A stretch of DNA of 64,000 nucleotides from Gimesia chilikensis (GCF_007744075.1 NZ_CP036266.1:7220564-7284563); one strand, 5' to 3'. Counted from the stretch's first letter, positions 26,032-35,662 are shown. Notes: generated by a model not told the origin, from the letters alone. Numbers and translations are program-made.

Positions 26032-27933
26032 TTGAACAGCTCCCCCAACGTGACCCCTGTCAAACCCAGGCGCAAATTATGGCGGACCCGGTTTAAACTG
26101 GCGCGCAACGTCCTGCCATTTGCTCCCCGTATTTCGTATGCGGATATCATTCCTGATTCAGCCATTGATGGCGAACTCCAACACTGGGGTGAGGTCATCT
26201 TACTCTCAGACCTGGCCGCCGTTCTACATCGTGATGGAACCATCACCCGCAGAGCGCATCACATCGCCAGCCTGCACGCCAACGAGTCGTTGTCTCAATG
26301 GGACGAAATCTTTCGTTTTTATGATCGCCAGACAGCGCTGCATAAAATTCAGACCGCCAAAGTATACCTGCCCGATGGCAGTCAGAGAAAAGCCCGCAGG
26401 GTGGTTCAACCGTACGGACAGATCGCCGTTCAATTTTATCCCCTGCGTCCCGGGGTAACTGTCGAGTTGGAAGAGCAACAGGACTTCTTCACCCCAGACC
26501 GGATCTCAGCCTGTATGTGGGGCCAGGAGTACCTGCGGTATTCGATTCCCTGTCAAAGACTGCGCTGCACGATTGCCGTCGCGGAACCCTTCGAACTGCA
26601 GTATGAATTACATCAGACGAACCAGGAACCGCGTTCCTGGAAACAGGGAACCTATCAGGTCTATCAATGGGATCTGCAGGCGTTACCTGGCTATGAAACT
26701 GACGACGCCACTCCTCACCCGCGAGACGTCATACCCTGGGTCGACTTTACCACACTGACTAACTGGGAACCGATCGCGAAGTTCTATCGGCAGGACCTCG
26801 AGCCGCCATCCAAAATCCCGGTACAGATTCAAAAACTGTCGGAGGATCTGACGCGCGAATCAGAAACGACTGAGGATAAAATTTACGCCCTTTATGAGTA
26901 TGCCTCTGACGATGTCCGCTATGGCAGACATCCCAACGAACTGGCTTTGGAAAAAACCAGGGAGGTCGGTTCGATGCTGGAGGATATGCGCGGAGACTGC
27001 AAAGACAAATCATCGTTACTCGTCTCCCTGCTCAGGCACCAGGGAATTGAAGCCGAGGTCGCAGTTCTGCTGACACGCGCGAATGGAACAATCCCTTTTC
27101 TGCCTGGAGCTCGCTTCGATCATGCGATTGTCTGCGTTACCGATGAGCAGGGAGTCAGACTCTGGCTCGATCCGGCTGGCGGCCCGATGACTTTCAAAGA
27201 TCTGCCTTATAATGATCAGGGTATGCAGGCACTGTTGTTAAATCTTCCAGCGGGAGAACTGACCACCATTTCCTGCGGCGGTCCGGAAACTCATCAGGTA
27301 CATCGGCAATGCGAGGGGAAACTGTCCGAAGACTGCAGCTACGAGTTCGGCACCAATGTCTCAACGACAGGTGACACCGCCATGGAATTTCGTCTTCGCT
27401 ACATCAACCGCAACGAAGAATACCAGAGCCTGACTCTGGAACGGGAACTCGCGTCTTCTCTGACGGGAGCCCGCATCGATGCTCCTCTGTTTCACAACCT
27501 GACAGATCTCTCGCAGCCCGTCACCTACTCCTGCAAAATGACACTCGATCAATGGGCGCGCAAAATTGAAGACATCATTCTGTTCCGGGTTCCCTGGATC
27601 GGGGCGATGCACACGGTGGCTCTCGTCAACGTGCAGAAACGCAACTCAGCCCTGCAAGCCCCCTGGCCAATCCGCTTCTCCGACCAGCACAGAATCGAAC
27701 TCCCCCCTGGTTATCACGGTTACGGATTGCCTTACCAACAACGATTTGAATGCGAATGGGGCCGCTACGAAACTTCCATCTATGAGGAAGATTCTCACCT
27801 GATCTGCCACCGCCAGGTAGACCATTTGGGAGGCATCGTCCGTGAGGAGCAGTATCTGGATTTCAAGCAATACTGGGAACAGTGTACCCGCGCGGATGCT
27901 CTGGATGTTGTGCTCATGAAAAAGCCGTCCTGA
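26032..27933 (+). CDS. DUF3857/transglutaminase-like protein
   Basis: Residues from about 45 to 260 form a beta-rich DUF3857-like domain, and a transglutaminase-like core follows with the expected triad: Cys323 in RGDCKDKSSLL, His364 in RFDHAIVCV and Asp380 in LWLDPAGG. The C-terminal 230 residues look like a further beta domain. Bacterial proteins of this layout are usually exported, but here no signal peptide or membrane segment is visible after the basic N-terminus (KPRRKLWRTRFKLARN). Only a TTG at 26032 starts the frame and the ribosome site is poor, so the true start is uncertain. Role may be protease or cross-linking; not known. Confidence 0.82.
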   Translation: MNSSPNVTPVKPRRKLWRTRFKLARNVLPFAPRISYADIIPDSAIDGELQHWGEVILLSDLAAVLHRDGTITRRAHHIASLHANESLSQWDEIFRFYDRQTALHKIQTAKVYLPDGSQRKARRVVQPYGQIAVQFYPLRPGVTVELEEQQDFFTPDRISACMWGQEYLRYSIPCQRLRCTIAVAEPFELQYELHQTNQEPRSWKQGTYQVYQWDLQALPGYETDDATPHPRDVIPWVDFTTLTNWEPIAKFYRQDLEPPSKIPVQIQKLSEDLTRESETTEDKIYALYEYASDDVRYGRHPNELALEKTREVGSMLEDMRGDCKDKSSLLVSLLRHQGIEAEVAVLLTRANGTIPFLPGARFDHAIVCVTDEQGVRLWLDPAGGPMTFKDLPYNDQGMQALLLNLPAGELTTISCGGPETHQVHRQCEGKLSEDCSYEFGTNVSTTGDTAMEFRLRYINRNEEYQSLTLERELASSLTGARIDAPLFHNLTDLSQPVTYSCKMTLDQWARKIEDIILFRVPWIGAMHTVALVNVQKRNSALQAPWPIRFSDQHRIELPPGYHGYGLPYQQRFECEWGRYETSIYEEDSHLICHRQVDHLGGIVREEQYLDFKQYWEQCTRADALDVVLMKKPS

Positions 27934-28137
27934 ACATACACACAAGTATTTATTGATCTGTTCGTGATTAGAAAAGTGCCAGGAAAAGTCAATGACTTTC
28001 TGAACATGGAATCCAGAAATGGTGTCAGTCCGTCACAATGAGCCTATTCTCTCATGGGCAACCTGTTAAAATAGAGAGTAGGAGAGGGGAGGCTTTCGAC
28101 TCTGGAGATATCCAAAGCTGGGAAAGCCCAGCCCCAA

Positions 28138-29535
28138 ATGAACGCTCCATCCTCAACGAATATAGAAAGTGGAAACTCCTTGGCGGATCCTAAACGAGAA
28201 GAACTACAAGTCAAAGCGAAACGAGCCATCCTGGTCTCGGTCATCTCTCCTTCGAGTCATATCAATAAAGAGCAGGCCCTGGATGAATTAAAGGGGCTGG
28301 TCGAAACGGCGGGTGTGAAGGTCGTAGGCACCCTGGTGCAGAGCCGCGAAAACCCCCATCCGGCAACCTGCCTCGGGAAAGGAAAACTGGCCGAGCTGAA
28401 ATCAATGGTCAAACCCGTTGATGCCGAGTTGATCATCTTCGATAACAATCTGTCCCCTTCCCAGGGACGAAATATTGAAGAAGAGACCGGTACGATCATC
28501 GTGGACCGTAGCGAATTGATCCTCGATATTTTCGCGACCCACGCCAAAACCTATGAGGCGAAACTGCAAGTCGAGCTGGCGCAACTGCTCTATTTCCGTC
28601 CCCGTCTGAAACGCTTGTGGACCCACCTTGAGCGTATCGAAGGGGGTGTGGGTGCCGGCCGTGGTCCTGGTGAAAAGCAGCTGGAAACCGACCGCCGACT
28701 GCTGGATAAACGCGTCGCTGAATTGAAGCGTAAACTGTCCGAAGTTGAAAAGCGTCGCGAGCGCACTGTTTCCAATCGATTCCAGCAACTCACGGTCTCG
28801 CTGGTTGGATATACCAACGCGGGAAAAAGTACGCTGATGAATGCGCTCACCGGCGCGGACGTCTACATCGCGGACCAGCTGTTCGCCACGCTGGATACCC
28901 GTACGCGGCGCTGGGAGCTTCCGCACTGGGGAGAGATCCTGCTCAGCGATACGGTTGGATTCGTCCGCAACCTGCCTCACCATCTGGTGGCCTCATTCAA
29001 GTCAACACTCGAAGAGGCCCGGCAAGCGGACCTGCTGTTGCATGTGGTTGACAGCAGCAATCCGGAAGTCGAGCACCATATTAAGACCGTTAATGAAGTG
29101 CTTGAGGAGATCGGCATCGACTACTCGAACGCACTGCTGGTATTCAACAAAAGCGATAAGGTGGAAGACCGCTCCAAGCTCGATGTCCTCCGGCTGAAAT
29201 ACGAGAATGCAATCACCGTCAGCGCAGTATCAGGTGAAGGGCTGGATCGTCTCTCCCAGGCAGTCATTGATCGGCTGGCTTCCGGTTATGTCATCGTCGA
29301 AATCGAAACCCCCGTAGGAAACGGCAAACTGCTCTCTCAACTCGAAGAGCATTCGCTGATCCTCTCGCGGGAGTATTCCAGCGACGACACTCGCGTTACC
29401 TACCGAGCCCGGATTGCACGTCGCTTTCTCCCCGTGCTGAAGAGCAGCGAAGACACCGAAATCCGGATTCATGATGACGGGGACCAGGGATCCCCGAATC
29501 AGCTACAGCATGAAGAATCCATCCACGAGGTTTAG
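28138..29535 (+). CDS. hflX: GTPase HflX
   Basis: HflX is a ribosome-associated GTPase that can split stalled or stressed ribosomes. The HflX N-domain (GTLVQSRENPHPATCLGKGK) and the Gly-rich linker (RIEGGVGAGRGPGEKQLETD) are present, followed by the G domain: G1 GYTNAGKST (224-232), G3 DTVGF (from Asp271), G4 NKSD (from Asn337). The C-terminal domain (SREYSSDDTRVTYRARI) completes it. Length, 465, is normal. Transcribed alone between a transglutaminase-like and a cytochrome gene. Confidence 0.95.
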   Translation: MNAPSSTNIESGNSLADPKREELQVKAKRAILVSVISPSSHINKEQALDELKGLVETAGVKVVGTLVQSRENPHPATCLGKGKLAELKSMVKPVDAELIIFDNNLSPSQGRNIEEETGTIIVDRSELILDIFATHAKTYEAKLQVELAQLLYFRPRLKRLWTHLERIEGGVGAGRGPGEKQLETDRRLLDKRVAELKRKLSEVEKRRERTVSNRFQQLTVSLVGYTNAGKSTLMNALTGADVYIADQLFATLDTRTRRWELPHWGEILLSDTVGFVRNLPHHLVASFKSTLEEARQADLLLHVVDSSNPEVEHHIKTVNEVLEEIGIDYSNALLVFNKSDKVEDRSKLDVLRLKYENAITVSAVSGEGLDRLSQAVIDRLASGYVIVEIETPVGNGKLLSQLEEHSLILSREYSSDDTRVTYRARIARRFLPVLKSSEDTEIRIHDDGDQGSPNQLQHEESIHEV

Positions 29536-29764
29536 TTTCCTCAAGCGTATGCTGTTCAGGCAGGACGTCTCAGTCAATCTTCCCGCCGGCTGGCGACAGT
29601 CATTGCAATCGGTCTGGCGGGCAGGGTATCATCGGTAGAAGGGCGTGTCATCGACGGTCGGAAAGTTTTTCCTTCCGGTCTGCATGCTCTCTCCCTTGAC
29701 CGTTCTGATTTGGACCTTCCCCTGCGACTGACTTCCTGAGAGAAACTGACGAAACTCATACGCG

Positions 29765-31951
29765 ATGAAAAAACGATGGATCTATGGCGTCATCATTTTC
29801 CTGTGTCTCACTTCGATTGGCCTGGCCATCGACTGGTGGACCGCTCTGCCTGAAGGCGAACAGGCAACCTACGTCGGTCGTCAGACCTGTTTCGAATGCC
29901 ATCAGCAACAGGCAGAAGAGTGGAAAGAATCTGACCACGATCTGGCGATGAACCCTGCAACTCCCAAGTTCGTTCTCGGCGATTTCGATAACACCGAGCT
30001 CGAACACTTTGGGATCACCTCCCGCATGTCCCGGGAGGGCGACAAATACTATGTCACCACCCAGGGACCCGATGGGGAGATGTCCCGCTTTGAGGTCAAG
30101 TACGTCATCGGCGTGCATCCCCTGCAACAGTATCTGGCAGAACTCGAACGCGGCAAGATCCAGGTCCTGCCGGTAACCTGGGACACAGAACTCAAACGGT
30201 GGTACTACGCCAGCCCGGATGAACCCTTTGGTCCGGAAGACCCCCTGCACTGGACCGGCTCCGCTCAGAACTGGAACCACATGTGCGCGGAATGTCATAC
30301 CACGAACTGGGCCAAGAATTATGACATCGCCACCGACACTCATCATTACTCCTTCTCCGAGATGCGCGTCAGCTGCGAAGCCTGTCATGGCCCCGGATCA
30401 ATCCACGTGAAACTGGCCAACTCGCATTCGCTGTTCTGGGATCGTCGCTATGGCTATGGCCTGGCGAAACTGAAAGGTGAAGACGCGACCGCGCAACTGG
30501 AGAGCTGTGCTCCCTGCCATTCTCATCGGCGGCATGTCTCACCCGGTCATACTCCCCTCGACCGCTTCCATGATCATTACGCTCTCTCCCTGCTGGAAGA
30601 TCACCTCTACCATCCCGATGGTCAGATCGATGAGGAAGTCTACGTCTTCGGATCGTTCACCCAGAGCAAGATGTATCGCAAGGGAGTCCGTTGCACAGAC
30701 TGCCATAACCCGCATTCATTGAAATTGAAATTCGAGGGAAACAAACTCTGCACCCAGTGCCACCTCGAGGCCAAGTATGACGTGCCCGGTCATCACCACC
30801 ACAAGGTTGACAGTAAAGGAGCCGCCTGCGTGGAGTGCCACATGCCGACCAAGACCTACATGGGAGTCGACCCTCGCCGGGATCATAGCCTGAGAATTCC
30901 CCGCCCCGATCTTTCAGTCAAACTGGGAACCCCCAATGCCTGCAACCAATGTCATACGAAAGCGGACGAGACGCCGCAGTGGGCTGCGAAGAAGGTCGAT
31001 GAATGGTACGGTCCCAAGCGTCGAGACGACCCGCACTATGGTGAGATCCTGGCTGCAGGTCAGGCAGGCAACCCGGACGCGGAACGCGCTCTGATCAAGT
31101 TGACCCGGGAAAAGGAAGTCGGTCCCATTGTTCGGGCAACCGCTGTCTCCCTGCTGGCCTCCCGTTACGACACCCCCGAAAGTCGCAAGGTTGTCGAGCG
31201 GTCTCTCAAATCAAATGAAGAGCTGGTCAGGATGGCGGCGCTGCGTGGATTCGAAGGCTGGAACCCGCGTTCGGAAGCCGAGGCCAGCCGGGTGGGTAAG
31301 CTGCTCGCGGAAGGACTGACGGACGACTCGCGTGGAGTCCGGACGGAAGTCGCCCGGATTCTGTCTTCGTTACCCATCATGCCGAACACGGATTCGAACC
31401 GGAAGGCACTCGAGCGGGCACTCAAAGATTACAAGAATAACCTGCTGACCGATGGTGACCAGTCGGGCTCTCACATGAGCCTGGGGATCCTGTATGCCAA
31501 CGAGGGTGACCTGAAGAAAGCGGAAGCCGAGTTCCGACTGGCCATCAAACTGGCACCGGCTGTAGCGGGAGCCCGATCCAATCTGGCCCAGTTACTGGAA
31601 CAACAGGGGCGCACTCAAGAGGCGCAGGAACTCAGATCTGAAGAGGTTGAGTTGCTGGCCCGCGATGCCCGTCTGCTTCCGGACAATGCCCTGCTCCAGT
31701 ACCGGGTGGGCCTGCTCTACTACCTGCTGGGTCGAGAGGACGAAGCGGCTTCAGCCCTGGAGAAGGCCTGTGAACTGGAACCGCAGTCCGCCGACTTCCG
31801 GTTGATGCTGACTCTGCTTTACGAGAAACAGCAGAAGTGGGAACAGGCACTGGACTCGGTCAAACGCTTGATCCAACTGCAACCAGAGAACCCCACCTTC
31901 CGCCAGATCCAGATGAACCTCCAGCAAAAAGCAAACCCGCAAGGCAAGTGA
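29765..31951 (+). CDS. Octahaem c-type cytochrome fused to HEAT-like and TPR repeats
   Basis: An N-terminal membrane anchor (WIYGVIIFLCLTSIGLAI) should place the protein outside the cytoplasm. Eight CxxCH haem sites lie between Cys42 and Cys393: CFECH, CAECH, CEACH, CAPCH, CTDCH, CTQCH, CVECH, CNQCH. Residues about 420-540 look like HEAT-type helical repeats (ALIKLTREKEVGPIVRATAV), and about 560-728 are TPRs (LGILYANEGDLKKAEAEFRL). Family relatives include cytochrome c554-like multihaem proteins, but no redox partner or substrate is adjacent. The TPR part suggests a larger complex. It was not possible to assign a reaction. Confidence 0.9.
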   Translation: MKKRWIYGVIIFLCLTSIGLAIDWWTALPEGEQATYVGRQTCFECHQQQAEEWKESDHDLAMNPATPKFVLGDFDNTELEHFGITSRMSREGDKYYVTTQGPDGEMSRFEVKYVIGVHPLQQYLAELERGKIQVLPVTWDTELKRWYYASPDEPFGPEDPLHWTGSAQNWNHMCAECHTTNWAKNYDIATDTHHYSFSEMRVSCEACHGPGSIHVKLANSHSLFWDRRYGYGLAKLKGEDATAQLESCAPCHSHRRHVSPGHTPLDRFHDHYALSLLEDHLYHPDGQIDEEVYVFGSFTQSKMYRKGVRCTDCHNPHSLKLKFEGNKLCTQCHLEAKYDVPGHHHHKVDSKGAACVECHMPTKTYMGVDPRRDHSLRIPRPDLSVKLGTPNACNQCHTKADETPQWAAKKVDEWYGPKRRDDPHYGEILAAGQAGNPDAERALIKLTREKEVGPIVRATAVSLLASRYDTPESRKVVERSLKSNEELVRMAALRGFEGWNPRSEAEASRVGKLLAEGLTDDSRGVRTEVARILSSLPIMPNTDSNRKALERALKDYKNNLLTDGDQSGSHMSLGILYANEGDLKKAEAEFRLAIKLAPAVAGARSNLAQLLEQQGRTQEAQELRSEEVELLARDARLLPDNALLQYRVGLLYYLLGREDEAASALEKACELEPQSADFRLMLTLLYEKQQKWEQALDSVKRLIQLQPENPTFRQIQMNLQQKANPQGK

Positions 31952-31962
31952 ATGCCTTACGG
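31936..31962 (+). terminator. Probable terminator overlapping the cytochrome stop codon
   Basis: CCCGCAAGGCA and TGCCTTACGGG pair with one mismatch around a 5-nt loop, then TCTCTTG. It lies at the end of the cytochrome gene facing the convergent parB. Confidence 0.5.
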
Positions 31963-31997
31963 GTCTCTTGAGTTTCACGTGATTCTGGACTCAGCGA

Positions 31998-33005
31998 TCA
32001 GGCCGACTTGCGGAGCACTCCAGTAATCCGCTCGAAGGTATCGTTCGAATCGAAGGGAATCACAATCTGACCGGACTGTTCGGTCTTGAGTTTGATCTCC
32101 ACTTGGGCTCCCAGAATTTCCCGCAGTTGCTGCTGCAGGTCAATCAGGTGATTCGTCATCTGGGGAGCATCAGCGGGTTGCTTCGGTTTGGGATTCTCAA
32201 AGGGCACGGTGTCAGCTTCACCTTTGAGGATCTTCCGCACCTCAGCTTCAGTTTTTCGGACCGAGAGGGACTCGGACTGAATCTGCTCACAGAGGGCGAC
32301 CTGTTTATCGTTATCCAGGCTCAACAGGGTCCGGGCATGACCGGCTGAGATCTTCTCTGCCTGGAGAGCCTGCTTGACGGGTTCCGCCAGATCGAGCAAC
32401 CGGATCATGTTATTGACGGTCGAACGGTCCAGACTCAATCGCTGTGCGAGCTGCTCGATCGTACTGTCGAACTGGCTCAGATAGTTTTTGAAGGCCTGGG
32501 CCTTTTCGAGTACATTCAAATCTTTTCGCTTGAGGTTCTCCTCGATCGCGACTTCACAGACTTCGCGTTCTTCCAGATGGAGCACCCGGCAGGGAACCGT
32601 TTTCAGTCCCGCTTCACGGGCTGCCTTCAAACGGCGTTCCCCGGCGATCAGCTGATAGGCACCATCGAACGGACGGACCAGCAGCGGTTGCAGAATACCG
32701 TGTTGACGGATACTGCCTTCGAGTTCCTTGAGGGATTCCGCTGCGAAATCCTGACGAGGCTGATACGGATTCCGTTCGATCAGATCAATGTCGATCTGGT
32801 CGGAGGACTGAACTGGTGCCGGATTCTCTTGCGAGTCTGCACCTGCACCGTCCTGATAATTTTCTGAATCTGGTTCTCCCCCACGTCCCAGCAAGGCGTT
32901 CAAACCACGGCCTAACCGTCGACGAGGGACCCCAGGATTTTCTGATTGCTCAGCTGCCGGATCAACTGGATTCTGGTTTTGATCTTCCTGATTATGATCT
33001 TCCAT
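31998..33005 (-). CDS. parB: Chromosome-partitioning protein ParB
   Basis: ParB binds parS, loads as a CTP-dependent clamp and spreads to organise the origin region. Landmarks in order: RRLGRGLNALLG (N-terminal, the ParA-contact region of ParB/Spo0J), IERNPYQPRQDF, GILQPLLVRP, the CTP-binding AGERRLKAAREAG and VAIEENLKRKDLN, and the HTH segment IEQLAQRLSLDRSTVNNMIRLL followed by KISAGHARTLLSL. The C-terminal dimerisation region (DLQQQLREILGAQVEIK) is complete. No parA is adjacent on either side, which is unusual. A perfect parS lies 128 bp upstream of its start. Confidence 0.95.
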   Translation of the reverse strand: MEDHNQEDQNQNPVDPAAEQSENPGVPRRRLGRGLNALLGRGGEPDSENYQDGAGADSQENPAPVQSSDQIDIDLIERNPYQPRQDFAAESLKELEGSIRQHGILQPLLVRPFDGAYQLIAGERRLKAAREAGLKTVPCRVLHLEEREVCEVAIEENLKRKDLNVLEKAQAFKNYLSQFDSTIEQLAQRLSLDRSTVNNMIRLLDLAEPVKQALQAEKISAGHARTLLSLDNDKQVALCEQIQSESLSVRKTEAEVRKILKGEADTVPFENPKPKQPADAPQMTNHLIDLQQQLREILGAQVEIKLKTEQSGQIVIPFDSNDTFERITGVLRKSA

Positions 33006-33128
33006 GACCTTCTTCTCTTATACTTAAACTGCCTGACAAAAACGGGAGATTGAAACGAGGCGCGGGATTTTATTTCGAATGGCTATTTGAAGCAAGAGAG
33101 CTTTGCGGCAGAGTTGCCTTCCCTCGGG

Positions 33129-33152
33129 CAGGTGTTCCACGTGGAACACCTG
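33129..33152. promoter_or_regulatory. parS: parS centromere site (perfect)
   Basis: The core TGTTCCACGTGGAACA (33133-33148) matches the widely conserved bacterial parS palindrome, and the perfect symmetry extends to 24 bp. It lies in the intergenic region between parB and the glycosyltransferase gene, 124-147 bp before the parB start, so ParB could both anchor the origin here and affect its own transcription. Confidence 0.92.
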
Positions 33153-33163
33153 TGTTACCACGC

Positions 33164-34969
33164 TTACCGGACACGGTAAAGACGGACCGATTCATTCACA
33201 GATTCATCTGGTAGCTGCGCCTGATTCAGTCGGACCAGCAGGCTGGGATCATACTCGTAGGACTGGACCAGATCGAGTCGATCTTGAGCCTGATCGAATT
33301 GCTTCACAAACTCGGGGTCGCGCTCCGCATGTGGTCCCGCGATCAAGTAGACCGGCATCTGGGGTGGAAGCGAATCCAGAAACTGGAAGTCAGCTACCGG
33401 ACCGGTCAGCTGATGCCCCTCTGCTTTCAGGTTGAAGAACAACCCAGGCTCGGCATAGATGTAGAGAATCGCTTCATCCGAGTTGGCGTGTTCCTGCCGG
33501 AGGTCCGCCAGCAACTGACGGGAGATCGACGCAAGTCCGTTTCGAGGTTGCCAGGCATCGACCGACCAGGGTCGCGCGATCAGAATCACGAGGAGGGCGA
33601 CACCCACAAAAGTGACTCCCCCCATGATACGCGCGGGCTGAGTCCTTAGCTTACCAGATCTCGATAAGAGTTCGCAGAGGGAGCAGCCTGCTCGTGACTC
33701 GAGCCAACCCACCAGCGCGGCGGTACCTAACCAGGCAGAAATCATCCAGGGAATCGTCAGACGGGGATAGGGATGGTAGAGCGGAGTGGCCAGTAGCAGA
33801 CCACAGAACCAGGCCGCCAGTAACCAGGCTGCCAGCGGTCGGGACAGTCCTAATGAATCATCTCGGGAATCAGATTTCGATCGCTGTCCCGACATGCAGA
33901 ACAGCTGCAGCAGAATTCCGATGACAGCCAGGATGGCGAGGACCGGGGTGATCCCTACCAGCCAGCCCCCCAGTACGGGGAGTCCTGCCAGGCAACCAAC
34001 CAGCATCGTGTTCCACGTGGAACGCCCACCTTCCTCATTCTTGTTTTCATTTCCGGAGTGAGTTGAACTCCAGCAACCGACATGGAGTGCCAGCAGGCAT
34101 CCCACCAGACAGACCAGCCCGAGGCTGATTGCTCCGAATGGTCCCTCGAGCAAACGCAGGTTGAGGAGTTGTCGCGTACAGGAATCGAACCAGCCCGAGA
34201 AGCCAACAACATACCGACTGTGATTGGCAGCGACGACAGAATAGCCTCCCCACTTCTGCAGCCCGATCAATACCGGCGACCAGACAACCACAGCCGTCAG
34301 AGTAAAGACGACAGCGCGTGTCAGGTAGCTGGTCAGCGGGAGACGGTCACGGTGGTAGATCCAGAGCCAGGGAACAATTCCAGAAAAGCCGATGGCCAGC
34401 GGGAGCCAGCCGTTGTACTTGATCGACCACCCCAGGCCAATGGCGACACCAGCCAGTACCGGCCACTTCCAATCGAGCGAGAGCCAACTCCGCCAGATGA
34501 GGTAGACGCTGAGCAGCAGAAAGAATCCGAGTGCAACATCTGTGAGCGCAGTTCTTGTATAGAGCAAATGCAGGTCACTGCCTCCCGCCAGGAGTGCTGC
34601 CACCAGTCCGGCGGAAGAACCAAACCAGGCACGAGCCACCCACCAGATCAAGAGCACAGTCATGACGCCCAATAGCAGTGAGGGGAGAAACACACCCCAG
34701 ACACCGCTGCCCAGGAAGATCATGGACCACTCGATCAGAAACGGCAGCAGAGGCGGCGCGTAAAAATAGCGGCCTGGATACTCGGCCCCCTGCTCTGCGG
34801 AGAACCAGAGATTGGATGCATAGACGCCTTCATCAAAATGCTCGACAGCCACATCGGAGAAGAACATCACCCGTGCCAGACAGGAGACCAACAGAACGAT
34901 CCCCAGCAGGATCAGCTCCAGTCGGGAGTATGTGGCGGAGGGCTCTGCTGTCGGTTTAGGAGAAGGCAC
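33164..34969 (-). CDS. GT39-type (ArnT/PMT-like) membrane glycosyltransferase
   Basis: The 601-residue protein is highly hydrophobic, with about ten or more membrane helices in the first two thirds. After the first helix comes the acidic motif of GT-C enzymes (VEHFDEGVYASNLW, Asp46/Glu47), then VWGVFLPSLLLGVMTVLLIW and LHLLYTRTALTDVALGFF. The C-terminal part (from about residue 470) is a soluble domain with strands such as AILYIYAEPGLFFNL. Enzymes of this type transfer a sugar from a lipid carrier to lipid or protein outside the cytoplasm. The acceptor is unknown. Start is a GTG preceded by AAAGG. parB follows downstream on the same strand after 158 bp. Confidence 0.85.
   Translation of the reverse strand: MPSPKPTAEPSATYSRLELILLGIVLLVSCLARVMFFSDVAVEHFDEGVYASNLWFSAEQGAEYPGRYFYAPPLLPFLIEWSMIFLGSGVWGVFLPSLLLGVMTVLLIWWVARAWFGSSAGLVAALLAGGSDLHLLYTRTALTDVALGFFLLLSVYLIWRSWLSLDWKWPVLAGVAIGLGWSIKYNGWLPLAIGFSGIVPWLWIYHRDRLPLTSYLTRAVVFTLTAVVVWSPVLIGLQKWGGYSVVAANHSRYVVGFSGWFDSCTRQLLNLRLLEGPFGAISLGLVCLVGCLLALHVGCWSSTHSGNENKNEEGGRSTWNTMLVGCLAGLPVLGGWLVGITPVLAILAVIGILLQLFCMSGQRSKSDSRDDSLGLSRPLAAWLLAAWFCGLLLATPLYHPYPRLTIPWMISAWLGTAALVGWLESRAGCSLCELLSRSGKLRTQPARIMGGVTFVGVALLVILIARPWSVDAWQPRNGLASISRQLLADLRQEHANSDEAILYIYAEPGLFFNLKAEGHQLTGPVADFQFLDSLPPQMPVYLIAGPHAERDPEFVKQFDQAQDRLDLVQSYEYDPSLLVRLNQAQLPDESVNESVRLYRVR
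34009..34024. promoter_or_regulatory. parS: Second parS-like site inside the glycosyltransferase gene
   Basis: TGTTCCACGTGGAACG differs from the perfect site only in the last base, and keeps the 14-bp GTTCCACGTGGAAC palindrome. It is embedded in the coding sequence 876 bp from the first site. parS sites usually occur in clusters near the replication origin. Confidence 0.82.
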
Positions 34970-35256
34970 ATCGAACCTTTATGAAAACGGTGATCAGTGA
35001 TATCAGTCCAAGTCACCAAATTCTACAGGAAGCAGGTCGCTTTGCCTATGAAACCGAGCAGCCCGTCAATTATCATAAACAGAGGCAGGAATCCGGTCAG
35101 ACAGAGGTCTGACCAGATTTGCCGTATTGGTATTTTGCCCCACAGGCCTAGAATTCAAATAGCGAGCTGATGATAGTTCTGTCGTGACGACAGAACGGTC
35201 TGCATGCGATCCTCATACTTCAACAGAACATTTGAAAGAAAAGCGAGATTAAGCAG

Positions 35257-35574
35257 ATGAGTACTCCATCCAGTCTGTACGATGAAGCAGTCAAAACTTA
35301 CGAGAGTGGGGACGTGGAACAGGCAGTAGAGAAACTGAAGGAAGTGCTGGCCCAGGATGAAAATTATGTTCTGGCTCACTCAGCCTCCGCGGTCTATTAC
35401 CAGAAGCTGGGAAAGTTTGATGAAGCCATCGAGCATGCCAAGAAGGTCACCGAACTGGAACCGGAAGACAACTTCTCCTACCTGCAGCTCTCCGTAATCT
35501 GTCAGCGATGTGGACGCATCGCGGAAGCAGAAGATGCTCTGGCCAAAGCCCACTCCATGGCACAGAAGAAATAA
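35257..35574 (+). CDS. Small TPR protein
   Basis: The 105-residue protein holds about two and a half TPR units: SLYDEAVKTYESGDVEQAVEKLKEVL, YVLAHSASAVYYQKLGKFDEAIEHAKKV and NFSYLQLSVICQRCGRIAEAEDALAKA. No signal peptide, so it probably acts in the cytoplasm as a protein-binding scaffold. Bound partner unknown. It ends in a terminator shared with the convergent lipoprotein gene. Confidence 0.85.
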   Translation: MSTPSSLYDEAVKTYESGDVEQAVEKLKEVLAQDENYVLAHSASAVYYQKLGKFDEAIEHAKKVTELEPEDNFSYLQLSVICQRCGRIAEAEDALAKAHSMAQKK

Positions 35575-35603
35575 TCGCGACGACTTCAGCACGACGAAAA
35601 CAA

Positions 35604-35639
35604 AACAAGCTCTCATCGGTTGACCGGTGAGAGCTTGTT
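35604..35639. terminator. Bidirectional terminator between TPR and lipoprotein genes
   Basis: A 16-bp stem, AACAAGCTCTCATCGG with CCGGTGAGAGCTTGTT (one wobble), around TTGA. Short A- and T-rich flanks lie on both sides, between convergent genes ending at 35574 and 35663. Confidence 0.85.
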
Positions 35640-35662
35640 GCATTTGGGAATCAAACGTTTGG

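Noticed and set aside
30396-30416. parS-like ATCCACGTGAAAC inside the cytochrome gene
   Set aside because: Only one half matches the parS core and the codons explain it.
31970-31986. parS-like GTTTCACGTGATTC near the end of parB
   Set aside because: About 12 of 16 core bases match; the right arm is broken. It could be a degenerate site but is not supported.
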